61,497 nucleotides of DNA from an uncultured Thermoguttaceae bacterium (GTDB taxonomy: Bacteria; Planctomycetota; Planctomycetia; Pirellulales; Thermoguttaceae), in contig CALFBP010000057.1 of NCBI GenBank assembly GCA_937951625.1, forward strand, positions 1 to 61,497. The letters are read 5' to 3'. Position 1 is the first letter of the stretch. Each line of letters starts with the position of its first letter. The notes under the pieces were generated by a model. The model had not been told where the DNA came from. It did no database searches and was given only the letters and a program-made list of their open reading frames with translations. A program made the position numbers and the translations under genes. Shown here in pieces: positions 17,449 through 26,700 of this stretch.

Positions 17449-19434
17449 CTACCGAGGCTGCCATTGGCGAACGTTGGCGATCACGCGGATGCGATCGCCC
17501 ACTCCCAGTTTCTGATACAGTTGCCGAGTCCATTCGTAGGCCGCTGGGATTTTGCCGACGAATGTGATCGGTCGCGGATAAACGAGCGCGAGGTTTTGGG
17601 GCAGGTCGCCCACGCGGAGGATGCCGAGGAACTCGGGCGTTTTCGGGTCGGCGTGGGTTTCCGGGGGATCGGCGAGGATCACTTCGGTAATCTGGGGATC
17701 GAGGACCGCGGCGTAAATGGCCAAAGGAGCCGTGTCGCCTTGGCCGAACACGGCTATAGGACCGGTCGCTGCTTCGCGCCGCAGAACGGCGATACCGGCG
17801 AGAAGGTCGCCGACCTGCCGTTCCGGCAGGGTTTGTCCCAGCAAGGGGTAAACACGCCGCAACGTCCAAAGATATCCCGGCCCGACTGAAGTAGCGCCCG
17901 TGTTCCGCACTTCCACCGCGGCTGTCGCGAACTCGGAAGCGAACGCCGGGCGGGAGGGGCCGCCGCCGGCAAACGTGCTCCGCGCGTCGGCCTGTACCGC
18001 GAAGACCACTGTTGGGGTGTGCCAGGCATCCGTTCTTGGTCGCGCGGTCCTGATGCGGAGCGTCAAGCCGTCCGACGTGTCGAAGGCGTAAGTTCCATAG
18101 GTGGCCCCTCCGCGTGCGGCGCCGTCCGCGCGGTACTCCCGCAGATTCGGGTATAACGCTGAGGGGATGTGGCGAAAGGTCGATTCCCGCAGCCGTCGCA
18201 GGGTCGCTTCCTGAAATGCCCGCCACTCCGCGTCGTTCGCGGCGCTGGGGACCTCAGCCCGGCGGACCAGCAACGTGTCGATCTGCTTCATCCGGTCGTC
18301 TTGGGGAAGCTTGCCGCCGAAGACGAGCAGGTTTTCCTCAGGCTCGACGAAATCAGTCACGTCGTCCGTGACGGGCGTAGGATCGTTTTTCAGGTGCTTG
18401 TTGAACCAGGTGAAGACGGCCTGTCGAAGTTTGGGCGTGTAGCCGTGGGGGGTGAGGTCCTCGACCAAATCGAACTTCTCTGCCGCGCCCAGCACCGCGT
18501 ACTGATGCCGGATGCGGTGCGCTACGTCGCGGTAACCATAGGGGCGCCAAAGCTCGTCTTCGCTGCCTGAGGCGATCAATAGCGCGCGAGGTGCGATCAA
18601 AGCGCCGATGTCAGGCCAGCACCAGCGGTAGTAGTTGATCCAGAACGCGCAATCGCAGTGGCCGTCCGTCGCCCGATCCACCACCACGTGCTCGATGCTC
18701 CCGGTCTGACAGACGGGCGCGACGACCTTCACCCGCTCGTCCGCCGCCCCGAGGCACCATGAGATCACGCCGCCGCCGCTCAGGCCCGTCACGCCCATCC
18801 GCTCTTTATCCACGTCCGAACGGGTTTCCAGGTAATCCAGGGCCCGCATCGCGTTCCACACCTCCGTGCCCGCCGGTGTGTATCCCCGGCTAGGCCAGTC
18901 CCAGCGTCCCTCGCGATACGTCCCATGGTGCATTCCCTGGGACTCGCCCAGTTGGATCGGGTCCAAAACGAGGGCCACGTAACCGTGCTGGGCGAACCAG
19001 CGTGGGTTCGCCTGGTAGGGAGGATTGACCTTGCCTTTGGTGTGGCCACAGAGGTACAAGACCGCGGGCAACCGCCCCGCGATCTTGGCCGGACGATAAA
19101 GGTTGCCAATCACATAGGCCCCAGGAATGCTTTGGAAATGGAGTTTCTCCACCACATAGTCGCCGCGATCGAGCACGCCCGTCACGGTCGCGTGCAGGGG
19201 CGTGCGTTCGGGCAGAGGCAGCAACCCCAGCATTTCCAACCACATCGCACGTCGGCGGGCCAGGGTGGCCTTCCACTCCTCGGGCGGCAAGGGCACGGCC
19301 AGCGAAGTGCTGGAGACCTGTCGGGCTTCGCGGCAAACGCTCGCGTAGATCGTCTCTTCGGCGGCCAGCTTCGCCAAGGCGCTCCCCCAGAAGCAAAACA
19401 ACCAGATGGCGGTACATTTCCGGCACGTCGACAT
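17449..19434 (-). CDS. exported AXE1-like acetyl xylan esterase / alpha-beta hydrolase
   Basis: The product is 661 aa. The hydrophobic N-terminus (AIWLFCFWGSALAKLAAEE) indicates export. Residues about 85-380 form an alpha/beta hydrolase of the acetyl xylan esterase / dienelactone hydrolase group. The nucleophile elbow is GLSGG with Ser219; the oxyanion-side strand is LPAVLYLCGHTKG; a later Asp (SGSEDELW) and His (DLTPHGYTP) are candidate triad members. Residues about 420-661 form a second domain with a degenerate hydrolase look (AVFGQGDTAPLAIYAA has Gly-Gln-Gly instead of Gly-x-Ser). The expected role is removing ester groups from polysaccharides in the periplasm. AAAGGAG 9 nt upstream supports the start. 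It is a lone leftward gene, convergent with the PPC operon and divergent from the HEAT operon. Confidence 0.85.
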   Translation of the reverse strand: MSTCRKCTAIWLFCFWGSALAKLAAEETIYASVCREARQVSSTSLAVPLPPEEWKATLARRRAMWLEMLGLLPLPERTPLHATVTGVLDRGDYVVEKLHFQSIPGAYVIGNLYRPAKIAGRLPAVLYLCGHTKGKVNPPYQANPRWFAQHGYVALVLDPIQLGESQGMHHGTYREGRWDWPSRGYTPAGTEVWNAMRALDYLETRSDVDKERMGVTGLSGGGVISWCLGAADERVKVVAPVCQTGSIEHVVVDRATDGHCDCAFWINYYRWCWPDIGALIAPRALLIASGSEDELWRPYGYRDVAHRIRHQYAVLGAAEKFDLVEDLTPHGYTPKLRQAVFTWFNKHLKNDPTPVTDDVTDFVEPEENLLVFGGKLPQDDRMKQIDTLLVRRAEVPSAANDAEWRAFQEATLRRLRESTFRHIPSALYPNLREYRADGAARGGATYGTYAFDTSDGLTLRIRTARPRTDAWHTPTVVFAVQADARSTFAGGGPSRPAFASEFATAAVEVRNTGATSVGPGYLWTLRRVYPLLGQTLPERQVGDLLAGIAVLRREAATGPIAVFGQGDTAPLAIYAAVLDPQITEVILADPPETHADPKTPEFLGILRVGDLPQNLALVYPRPITFVGKIPAAYEWTRQLYQKLGVGDRIRVIANVRQWQPR

Positions 19435-19751
19435 GGCAAGGCTCTCCTTTCAGAAACAGACGCCTGGTTTCAACGCGAAGCGGTCCGAAGAGCAAGAAGT
19501 CCCCCGGACTGTGCACGATAACGGGACTCAGGGTTGCCGGGCAGGATCGCCGTGTCAAGGGGCCACCTCACGAAGCGAAAGAAGGAAGAGGCTGTCAGCC
19601 GTTTCCTCGCTGCCGGCCCGGGGGGGAACAAACCCGACGACGCAGTACGGTTGAAAAAAGCAACCGTGCCGTAGGAACAGCTCCCCGCCCGTGGGCAATA
19701 ACGACCAATTCGTGGAGAGCGTTTAACGGAGTTGGAGGGATTGGGAGAGGT
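19435..19751. other. divergent intergenic region with two hairpins
   Basis: This is a 317-nt region between the esterase and HEAT genes. GTACGGTTG (19645-19653) pairs with CAACCGTGC (19661-19669), nine pairs including one G-T, around a loop of AAAAAAG. A second hairpin lies near 19584-19606 (GGAAGAGGCT / AGCCGTTTCC with a small bubble). No T-run, tRNA or clear promoter was seen. A TATAGT at 19844-19849 lies downstream, inside the proposed HEAT frame. Confidence 0.35.
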
Positions 19752-21503
19752 GTGGGGGTCGCGACGGCAGAAGCGGTTTGGTGGGATCTTCGCGGGAGGG
19801 CTTTCCTTGAAACTGTTTGCGCCGAGGCGCGCGATTTCCACCCTATAGTTGAGTGGGAATTTTACGGAGCGGGGGAGTTGGACTGCATCGAAGCTCAAGC
19901 AAAAGACGCACGCGCAGTGAGTGACGGACTGAAAAAGACCTTCGAGGTGTTGTATCGCACGGAAAACGAAGCGGCCGTGCGCGCGCTGATTCCGGCCTTG
20001 GACTCCCCATTCCTTGGGATTCGCGATCGGGCGTTGGAGACGTTGTTGAGACGGCGCAGCTTGGCGGGTCACCGGGAGATCCTAGCTCGCCTCCACACCT
20101 TTGACGACGCTTGGCGCACGATGGTTGCGGAACATCGCGCCCGACTTGCCCCCGCCTTCCGCGAGGCCATCGTCGCTTCCGAGCAGCAACTATGCATGAA
20201 TGCCTGTCAGGCTGCGGTCTGGCTGCGTCAATACGATCTGGCGATTGCGATGATCGCTGGGCTGGAGGATGCCGAAAACCCGAACGCCACGACCCTGGCC
20301 GACGCCCTCCTGGAGCTGGCGCAATTACTTGCCGAGGAATTGAGCGCGCCGCGGTCCCGCGCCGAGGCGGGAGACTTGCAGTTCGTGCGTCGCCGCGTGG
20401 TGGAAGCCTTGGGAAGCGCGGTGGCCCGTTTTTCCAAGCATCGGCGGCGGGAGATCGTCGAGGCGTTCTTATTACTGACCTACCGGGACGACGCCGTGCT
20501 CCGCCACGTGCTCCAGGATCCTTACCACGCGGCCTTCGTCGCGCTGGTGGATTTATTGTCCAAGTCGCCGCACGAGGCCGTCATGGGATTGCTACTCAGT
20601 TTTCTTGATGACCCTCGGCCGCCTTCGGCGGCAATCTCGATCCTCTCCAAGCGATCCGATCTCAAATTCGTGCAACGGCTCCTCCAAAAAATCGGACGCG
20701 ATACGTCGGGGCCTGTCGCCCGAAACCTGAAAAGGATCGAGAGTCTCTCTTGGGCGGGAAACACCGCCGTGTTGGACGCGCTCAGTGATTGGGAACAGGA
20801 AGCTGCGGTCCGGCTGGCAATGGAGTCCGGCATTGCGCGGAGCCAAGCCTACGTGCTGGTGGAATACCTCCTTCGGCGAGGCAATACGGCCGGACGCCGC
20901 GCCGCCGCCGACGCGCTGGAACAATTCCGAGGCGTCGACGCCAATCTTGCCGCCTTGGCCGCTTTGGATAGCGAGGACCCCGAGGTTCAGGCCCGAATTC
21001 TCGTCCAATTACGGAGCCGTGGCATCCCGGGGGCCCTGGCGCGCCTGGTCGAGATGCTCGACAGCCCGCACGCCGTGGTCCGCAGCGCTGCCCGCTCGTG
21101 TCTCGAAGAGTTCACGTTTCCTCGTTACCTCGCTAGCTTCGACCTGCTGGACGACGAGGTTCGCAGCAGCACGGGTGAGTTGGTCAAGAAAGTGGATCCC
21201 CAGACCGTGCCCTTGCTCCAAGCGGAACTGGAATCGATGGTCCGCTCCCGGCGGTTGCGGGGATTGGCCATGACGCGGGCCTTGCGATTGGTTCCGGAAG
21301 TCGAGGGGACGATCGTTGCATTGCTTCGGGACGAAGACCACTTGATCCGTGCCGAGGCGGCCACGACTTTGGGGGAATCGAAATCCGAACAGGCTCGCCA
21401 GGCGCTCGCCGAGGCGCTCCACGATCGCAGTCTGGCAGTTCGTGAGGCGGCGCAGAAAAGCCTCGGGCTGAATGTCAAGGAATTGGCGGAGGCAACCCCA
21501 TGA
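19752..21503 (+). CDS. HEAT-repeat protein, first gene of a five-gene ABC operon
   Basis: The product is up to 583 aa and almost entirely helical. Clear HEAT-like repeats lie at about residues 390-470 (DSEDPEVQARILVQLRSRG, DSPHAVVRSAARSCLEEF) and 515-575 (DEDHLIRAEAATTLGESK, DRSLAVREAAQKSLG); the N-terminal half has weaker helical repeats. No signal peptide or membrane helix, so it is cytosolic and likely a protein-binding scaffold. The start is uncertain. GTG 19752 has GGGAG 4 nt upstream. A TTG at 19878 has GGAG at the ideal 8-nt spacing, and the 42 residues between look atypical for protein, so a 541-aa product is plausible. The stop overlaps the next ATG (ATGA), so translation is coupled to the small membrane protein, and the operon runs on to an ABC exporter. 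Confidence 0.8.
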   Translation: MGVATAEAVWWDLRGRAFLETVCAEARDFHPIVEWEFYGAGELDCIEAQAKDARAVSDGLKKTFEVLYRTENEAAVRALIPALDSPFLGIRDRALETLLRRRSLAGHREILARLHTFDDAWRTMVAEHRARLAPAFREAIVASEQQLCMNACQAAVWLRQYDLAIAMIAGLEDAENPNATTLADALLELAQLLAEELSAPRSRAEAGDLQFVRRRVVEALGSAVARFSKHRRREIVEAFLLLTYRDDAVLRHVLQDPYHAAFVALVDLLSKSPHEAVMGLLLSFLDDPRPPSAAISILSKRSDLKFVQRLLQKIGRDTSGPVARNLKRIESLSWAGNTAVLDALSDWEQEAAVRLAMESGIARSQAYVLVEYLLRRGNTAGRRAAADALEQFRGVDANLAALAALDSEDPEVQARILVQLRSRGIPGALARLVEMLDSPHAVVRSAARSCLEEFTFPRYLASFDLLDDEVRSSTGELVKKVDPQTVPLLQAELESMVRSRRLRGLAMTRALRLVPEVEGTIVALLRDEDHLIRAEAATTLGESKSEQARQALAEALHDRSLAVREAAQKSLGLNVKELAEATP

Positions 21504-21961
21504 TCCACTGGATGGCTTCACTCTGGGTGGTGGCTGAGCCAACGGGCCTTGGGGACATGGCCGCCCAGGCGCTCGATGGCCTCCAACGCGATCGCGCCGC
21601 GGTCGATTCCACCCGATTGATCCTTATCGCGGCTGGCTTCGTAGTCGTTGTGGTCCTCGTGGGCTTGCTTTGCCGTTGTTCCGAGTCGCGGCGACGCGCC
21701 GCGGTTTTTCATAGCCCCTACCGGTTGTTTCTCGCCTTGGCCAGGGCCCATCGCTTGGGCATTAGGGATTCGTGGCTCTTGTGGCGCACGGCACGCGCCC
21801 ACCAACTTGACGACCCGGCCCGCGTGTTCCTCGAACCTGACCGACTTGATCCTCAAGGGTTGCCGCGGCATCTGGCCCGCCATGCCGGACGCCTGGAGGG
21901 CCTGAAAAACCGTCTTTTTGTGGATCTCGGAGAGCTTGCTCAACCGCCGCGATCTCCGTAG
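21500..21961 (+). CDS. small single-pass membrane protein of unknown function
   Basis: The 153-aa protein was not recognised. One strong transmembrane helix spans about residues 41-60 (RLILIAAGFVVVVVLVGLLC), preceded by about 40 mostly polar residues and followed by a basic stop-transfer segment (RCSESRRR). The C-terminal half is helical and rich in Leu, Arg and Ala (RLFLALARAHRLGIRDSWLLWRTARAHQL). This pattern suggests an N-out, C-in anchor whose cytosolic tail could bind the HEAT protein; that is inference. The ATG overlaps the HEAT stop by 4 nt. It was kept as a real gene because of that coupling, the helix and its place in the operon. Confidence 0.65.
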   Translation: MIHWMASLWVVAEPTGLGDMAAQALDGLQRDRAAVDSTRLILIAAGFVVVVVLVGLLCRCSESRRRAAVFHSPYRLFLALARAHRLGIRDSWLLWRTARAHQLDDPARVFLEPDRLDPQGLPRHLARHAGRLEGLKNRLFVDLGELAQPPRSP

Positions 21962-22079
21962 ACTGGGGCGAGTGACTAAAGGGCTGCGGACAGTCGTTCC
22001 CAAGGGGGCGTGCTCCCAGCGAGAGGAAAAAGCTGAGGAAGCTTTGCCTGCCCTCCATCACGCTGCGCTGGTTGTCCCC

Positions 22080-23054
22080 ATGTCGTATTTGGCCCAAATG
22101 ACCCTCCGTTTATCGGCTGGTGCGACACGGTTCAGCGAGGCATTTCGTCAGCGGCACACGGTGTTTCTCATGGCCGCCCAAAATCCAGACGGAGGTTTTT
22201 CCGGCCGGGAAGGGCCAAGCGACCTGTATTACACCGGTTTCGCCCTTCGCGGGTTGGCGCTGCTGGGGCGGCTCGACGGGGAAGTGGCCTGCCGGTCGGG
22301 AGAGTTTCTCGCACGACACATCGACCAACCGCTTCCGCCGGTGGATTTTCTCTCCCTGGTCTTAAGCGCGGCGCTCCTTGAAACCGTGGCGGGATTTGAC
22401 ATTTACGCACAGACGGGTTGCGATGGCGCGGCGGCGCTCGGCGAAAACCTCGAGCGCTTCCGCCGACCGGACGGCGGTTATGCCAAGACCGCGCGGAGCG
22501 GGACCAGCAGCACTTATCACACGTTCCTCGCGGCCGCCTGTCTGGAACTGCTCGGCATGGAGATTCCGGACCCCGGGCAAATGGTTGCCCTGATTCGATC
22601 GCGGCAGCGCTCCGACGGCGGCTTCGTGGAACAGGAAGGGCTCGCCTACAGCGGCACGAACCCGACCGCGGCTGCCGTGGGGCTGCTCAGCCTGCTTGGC
22701 GTTCTGGACGACGCGACCCGCTCACAAACCGCCTCGTTCCTCTCAGCCATGCAGACGCTTGAGGGCGGTCTTCGCGCGAACACGCGAATTTCGGTCGCCG
22801 ACCTGTTGAGTACGTTCACTGGAATGACGGCCTTGGTCGATCTCGAGGCGTTCTCCGTTATCGATGCGGCGGCCGCGAGGCGATATGTCGCATCTTTGGA
22901 AGCGACCGATGGGGGCTTTCGCGGCGCGGTTTGGGATGACCAAGCCGATGCCGAGTACACGTTCTACGGGCTTGGCGCCCTGGCCCTCTTGGAAACCGTT
23001 GCTGTTCCCTACCCGATTTTTCTTTCCGGCGGCTTGGGGCCAATCCGGGGATGA
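22080..23054 (+). CDS. prenyltransferase/squalene-oxidase-repeat (alpha-alpha toroid) protein
   Basis: The product is about 324 aa. Four clear repeats carry the family signature: NPDGGFSG, RPDGGYAK, RSDGGFVE and ATDGGFRG, each followed by paired helices, as in the alpha-alpha barrel of protein prenyltransferase beta subunits. The zinc site of that enzyme family appears lost. The segment matching the Asp-x-Cys motif reads VADLLSTFTGM with Leu for Cys, and the His before the last helix is replaced (EYTFYGLGALALL). It may therefore be a binding or structural protein rather than an enzyme. The start is unsure: the frame is open from 21918 and has a GTG at 21972; ATG 22080 was chosen because the family fold begins just after it. 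The stop overlaps the ABC ATPase start by 4 nt. Confidence 0.8.
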   Translation: MSYLAQMTLRLSAGATRFSEAFRQRHTVFLMAAQNPDGGFSGREGPSDLYYTGFALRGLALLGRLDGEVACRSGEFLARHIDQPLPPVDFLSLVLSAALLETVAGFDIYAQTGCDGAAALGENLERFRRPDGGYAKTARSGTSSTYHTFLAAACLELLGMEIPDPGQMVALIRSRQRSDGGFVEQEGLAYSGTNPTAAAVGLLSLLGVLDDATRSQTASFLSAMQTLEGGLRANTRISVADLLSTFTGMTALVDLEAFSVIDAAAARRYVASLEATDGGFRGAVWDDQADAEYTFYGLGALALLETVAVPYPIFLSGGLGPIRG

Positions 23055-23767
23055 GCCGACTGACCGTGGACAACGTCGTCAAGGAGTTTCCCACCCGGGA
23101 CGAGCCGCTCGTGGTGCTTCGCGGCATTTCGTTGGAATTGAACGCGGGCGACTGCGTGGCGATTACCGGTCCGAGCGGGTCAGGCAAAAGCACTCTGTTG
23201 CATATCTTGGGAACGTTGGAACCGCCAACGCGCGGGCGAGTGATTTTGGACGGAGAGGATATGGCTACCTTGCCCGACGACGCCTTGGCCCGGCTGCGAA
23301 ACCGCCGCATCGGGTTCGTGTTTCAGGACCACCATTTGCTGCCGCAGTGTTCGGTGTTGGAAAACGTGTTGGTTCCCGCGATTGCGAGGGGTCGGGTGGA
23401 GCGCAAGCTCGTCCAGCGTGCTCAAGACCTGCTTGCCCGAGTGGGACTCGCCTCGCGCATGGATCATCGGCCGGCCGAACTGTCGGGGGGCGAGCGGCAA
23501 CGCGCTGCCCTTGCCCGAGCCTTGATCCACAAGCCCGCCTTGCTGCTGGCCGACGAGCCCACGGGAAACTTGGACCGGAGCAATGCCGCCAAGGTGGCAG
23601 AACTCTTGTTGGAACTCCAGTCGCAAGAGGGAACCATGTTGGTCGTCGCCACCCATAGCCTTGCGCTGGCGGCACGCATGGGTCGCCGTTTCGAACTCGA
23701 CGACGGCTACCTGAGGGAATCTGAGCCGTCGGGCGTGACGGCCAGGGCCGGGAGAGAATCAACGTGA
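23051..23767 (+). CDS. ABC transporter ATP-binding protein, LolD/MacB-like
   Basis: The product is 238 aa, a complete ATPase. Walker A is GPSGSGKST (about residues 38-46), the Q-loop region is VFQDHHLLPQ, the signature is LSGGERQRAALARAL, Walker B is LLLADEPTGNLD and the switch His is in VVATHS. DEPTGNLD and the short length are typical of the LolD/MacB/FtsE group, which drives type VII (mechanotransmission) transporters working on envelope substrates rather than moving solutes through a channel. The ATG overlaps the upstream stop (ATGA) and its own stop overlaps the permease GTG, so it is coupled on both sides. Its partner is the large FtsX-like permease immediately downstream. Confidence 0.93.
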   Translation: MSRLTVDNVVKEFPTRDEPLVVLRGISLELNAGDCVAITGPSGSGKSTLLHILGTLEPPTRGRVILDGEDMATLPDDALARLRNRRIGFVFQDHHLLPQCSVLENVLVPAIARGRVERKLVQRAQDLLARVGLASRMDHRPAELSGGERQRAALARALIHKPALLLADEPTGNLDRSNAAKVAELLLELQSQEGTMLVVATHSLALAARMGRRFELDDGYLRESEPSGVTARAGREST

Positions 23768-26700
23768 GCAGCGAGGCGAAGTCCTCCGCCATTCCCATCT
23801 CCAAATGGCGACTGCTTCTGGTTTCGCTGGCCTACCATGGCAGGGCGAGCGCCGCGGTGGCCTGCGCGGTGGCGGTTGGCACGGCTGTCGTGACCGGCGC
23901 GCTGCTCGTGGGCGACTCGATGCGGGGCAGCCTGCGTCAATTGACTTTGGAACGCCTGGGACGCATCGATCAGGCCCTTGTCGCCCCACGCTTTTTTCGC
24001 GCCAAGCTGGCTGATGAACTTGCCTCCCATCCCCGGTTTCCGCCCCATGCCGCGGCCATTCCGGCCATCTTGCTCCGCACCAGCATCGAAAAGGCCGACG
24101 GAACTGACCCGAGGGCGCGGGCCAATCGTGTGCAACTGATCGGCTGCGACGCGCGCTTCTGGTCGCTCTCCGCGGAGGAAAACCTCGCGGGAGCAGACGC
24201 TTCCCAGCCGCCTCGCGGGGACGCCACGAAGGACGTGGTCCAGTCCCTTCAGGATACCCCTGAAAAGATTGCCTCGCCCGGGCCACGCGAGGTGGTGTTG
24301 AATCAGCCCCTGGCCGAACGCTTGCAGGTCCAGGTCGGCGATGCGGTGCTGCTTCGCCTGCCTGAAGTCAGCTCGATCCCGGCCGAAAGCCCTTTGGGAC
24401 GCCGATCCGAGACCGTCCGCGGCCTCCGCGCGACCGTCGCGGCAATCATTCCCGCACAGGGATTTGGTCGCTTCAGCCTCGATGCTAGCCAACAGACGCC
24501 GCTCAATGCTTACGTATCGCTCGAGTGGCTTCAGGAGCGGCTTGGCCAGCCGCATCGCGTCAATACGATTCTCGTCGCGGGAACCTCGCAGTCCGTTCAA
24601 CCCCTGCTCGAGCCGACGTTGGAGGACTATGGGATTCGCGTCGAGCGAACCCGTCGGGGCTACATCCAGGTCACGTCGGATCGGATGCTGTTGGAACCCG
24701 AGGTCGAACGGGCCGCCTTAGCGATGGCGCTCGCCTCGCAGGAAGCGCAACCGGCATTCACCTATTTGGCCAACACCCTGGCTTGCGGAAACCGCGAGAT
24801 TCCCTACTCGACGATCACCGCGGTGGATTTCGCCGACCGGCCACCTTTGGGTCCGATGCGGTCGCTCGATGGTAAGCCAGTTCCACCGCTAGCCGACGGA
24901 GAAATTGCCCTGAACCGTTGGGCGGCCGAGGACCTTCAGGCCCAGCCGGGAGACACCATTCTCGTCACGTATTTCGAGCCGGAAAGCAGCCGGGGCGAGG
25001 TCCGCGAGCGATCCGCGACCTTCCGCCTTGCCGCCATCCTTGAACTGGAGGGTGCCGCCGCCGACCCGGACTTCACGCCCGAGGTCCCCGGCGTCACCGA
25101 TCAGAAAACGATCAACGAATGGGATCCCCCCTTTCCCTTCGATGCCCAACGGGTGCGAAAAAAAGACGATGAGTATTGGCAAATCCACCGCGCCACGCCG
25201 AAGGCATTTGTCTCGCTGAGCACGGGCCGGAAGCTGTGGGCGAGCCGGTTCGGCCAGACCACGTCGCTTCGCTTCGCCTCGCTCGATCCAGCGGCCGTGG
25301 AGCGGATACGTCACGAGCTTCGACCGCGTCCGGCTGTCATGGGCTTTGCGTTTGAGCCGGTCAAGGCCCAGGGGCTTGCGTCCGCCGCGGGGACCACGCC
25401 CTTCGAGCTGCTATTCCTTGGCTTCAGCTTTTTTTTGATTGCTTCGGCGGCGATGCTCGTGGCCCTCGTCTTCCGTTTGGGAGTCGACCGCCGAGCCAGG
25501 GAAATCGGCATTCTCCTGGCCGTGGGATGGGGACGCGGCGCCGTGACGCGACTGTTGTTCGCCGAGGCCCTGCTCATTGCCGCGCTGGGAAGCGCTCTAG
25601 GGCTGGTGGCAGGCGTGGGCTACGCGGTCCTGTTGATCGCGGGGCTGCACACGCTTTGGTTGGCCGCTGTGGTGACTCCCTTCCTGACGCTCCACGTCCA
25701 ATGGACGAGCCTGGTCATTGGATATACCAGCGGACTGGCCGTGGCTATGGCGTCGATGAGCTTTTCGGCTTGGCGAGCGGGCCGCGGGCGTCCGCGCCGC
25801 CTGCTGGCCGACGAGATCGACTCCGCTCCGACCAGCATCGGCGCTCCCGTTCGCCGCGCCGCCCAACTGGCGGGATTCACCTTTGCCGCGGCTGTGGGCT
25901 TGGCCGCACTAGCTGCCCGAGCCAGCGACGACGTTCAGGCCCCCGCCTTTTTCGTCGCAGGGGCTTTGGTCTTGACCGCAAGTCTCCTTGCGGTTTGGTC
26001 GCGGCTGCAAAGCGGGGCTACGGGCCCGGCCGTAACCGTCGGACGCGGTAATCTCGCCCGTCTGGCCGCGCGGACCGCCGCCCGAAATCCCCTAAGAAGC
26101 ACCCTTTCCATCGGGCTAGTGGCCGCCGCCACGTTTTTGATCGTGGCGGTCAGCGCGTTCCGCCGCGAACTCGACCAGGCCAAGCCGGATTTGCACAGCG
26201 GAAATGGGGGATTCACGCTCGTTGCCCAGACCGATCAACCCATTCATTACGATCTCAATACGGCGGAAGGACGGGAGCGACTTGGATTCGCACCCGACGA
26301 CTCCCAGTCTTTGGCCGCCACCCGCACGTTTCCCTTGCGAGTGCGGCCCGGCGACGACGCCAGTTGCCTGAACCTTTACCGTCCGCGGCAACCGCGAATC
26401 TTGGGCCTGCCCAGCGAGTTCTTGGAACGTGGCGGATTCGCATGGGCAGCCGTAGCCTCAGGGGCGGACGTCGCCGCGGCTCATGCGGACCGGCGGCTCG
26501 AAAATCCGTGGCGCCTCCTCGAGGCCGAACTCGCTCCTGACAAGGACGGCGTGCCCCGCGTGCCCGTGGTCCTGGAAAAGAACACGGCCAATTACTCGCT
26601 CCAGCTTTGGAAGGGAGTGGGCGAGAGCTTTGAGATTCAGGATGGCGCCAGCCGACCCGTTCGACTGGTCGTCGTCGGCCTGTTGAAAGCGAGCCTCTTC

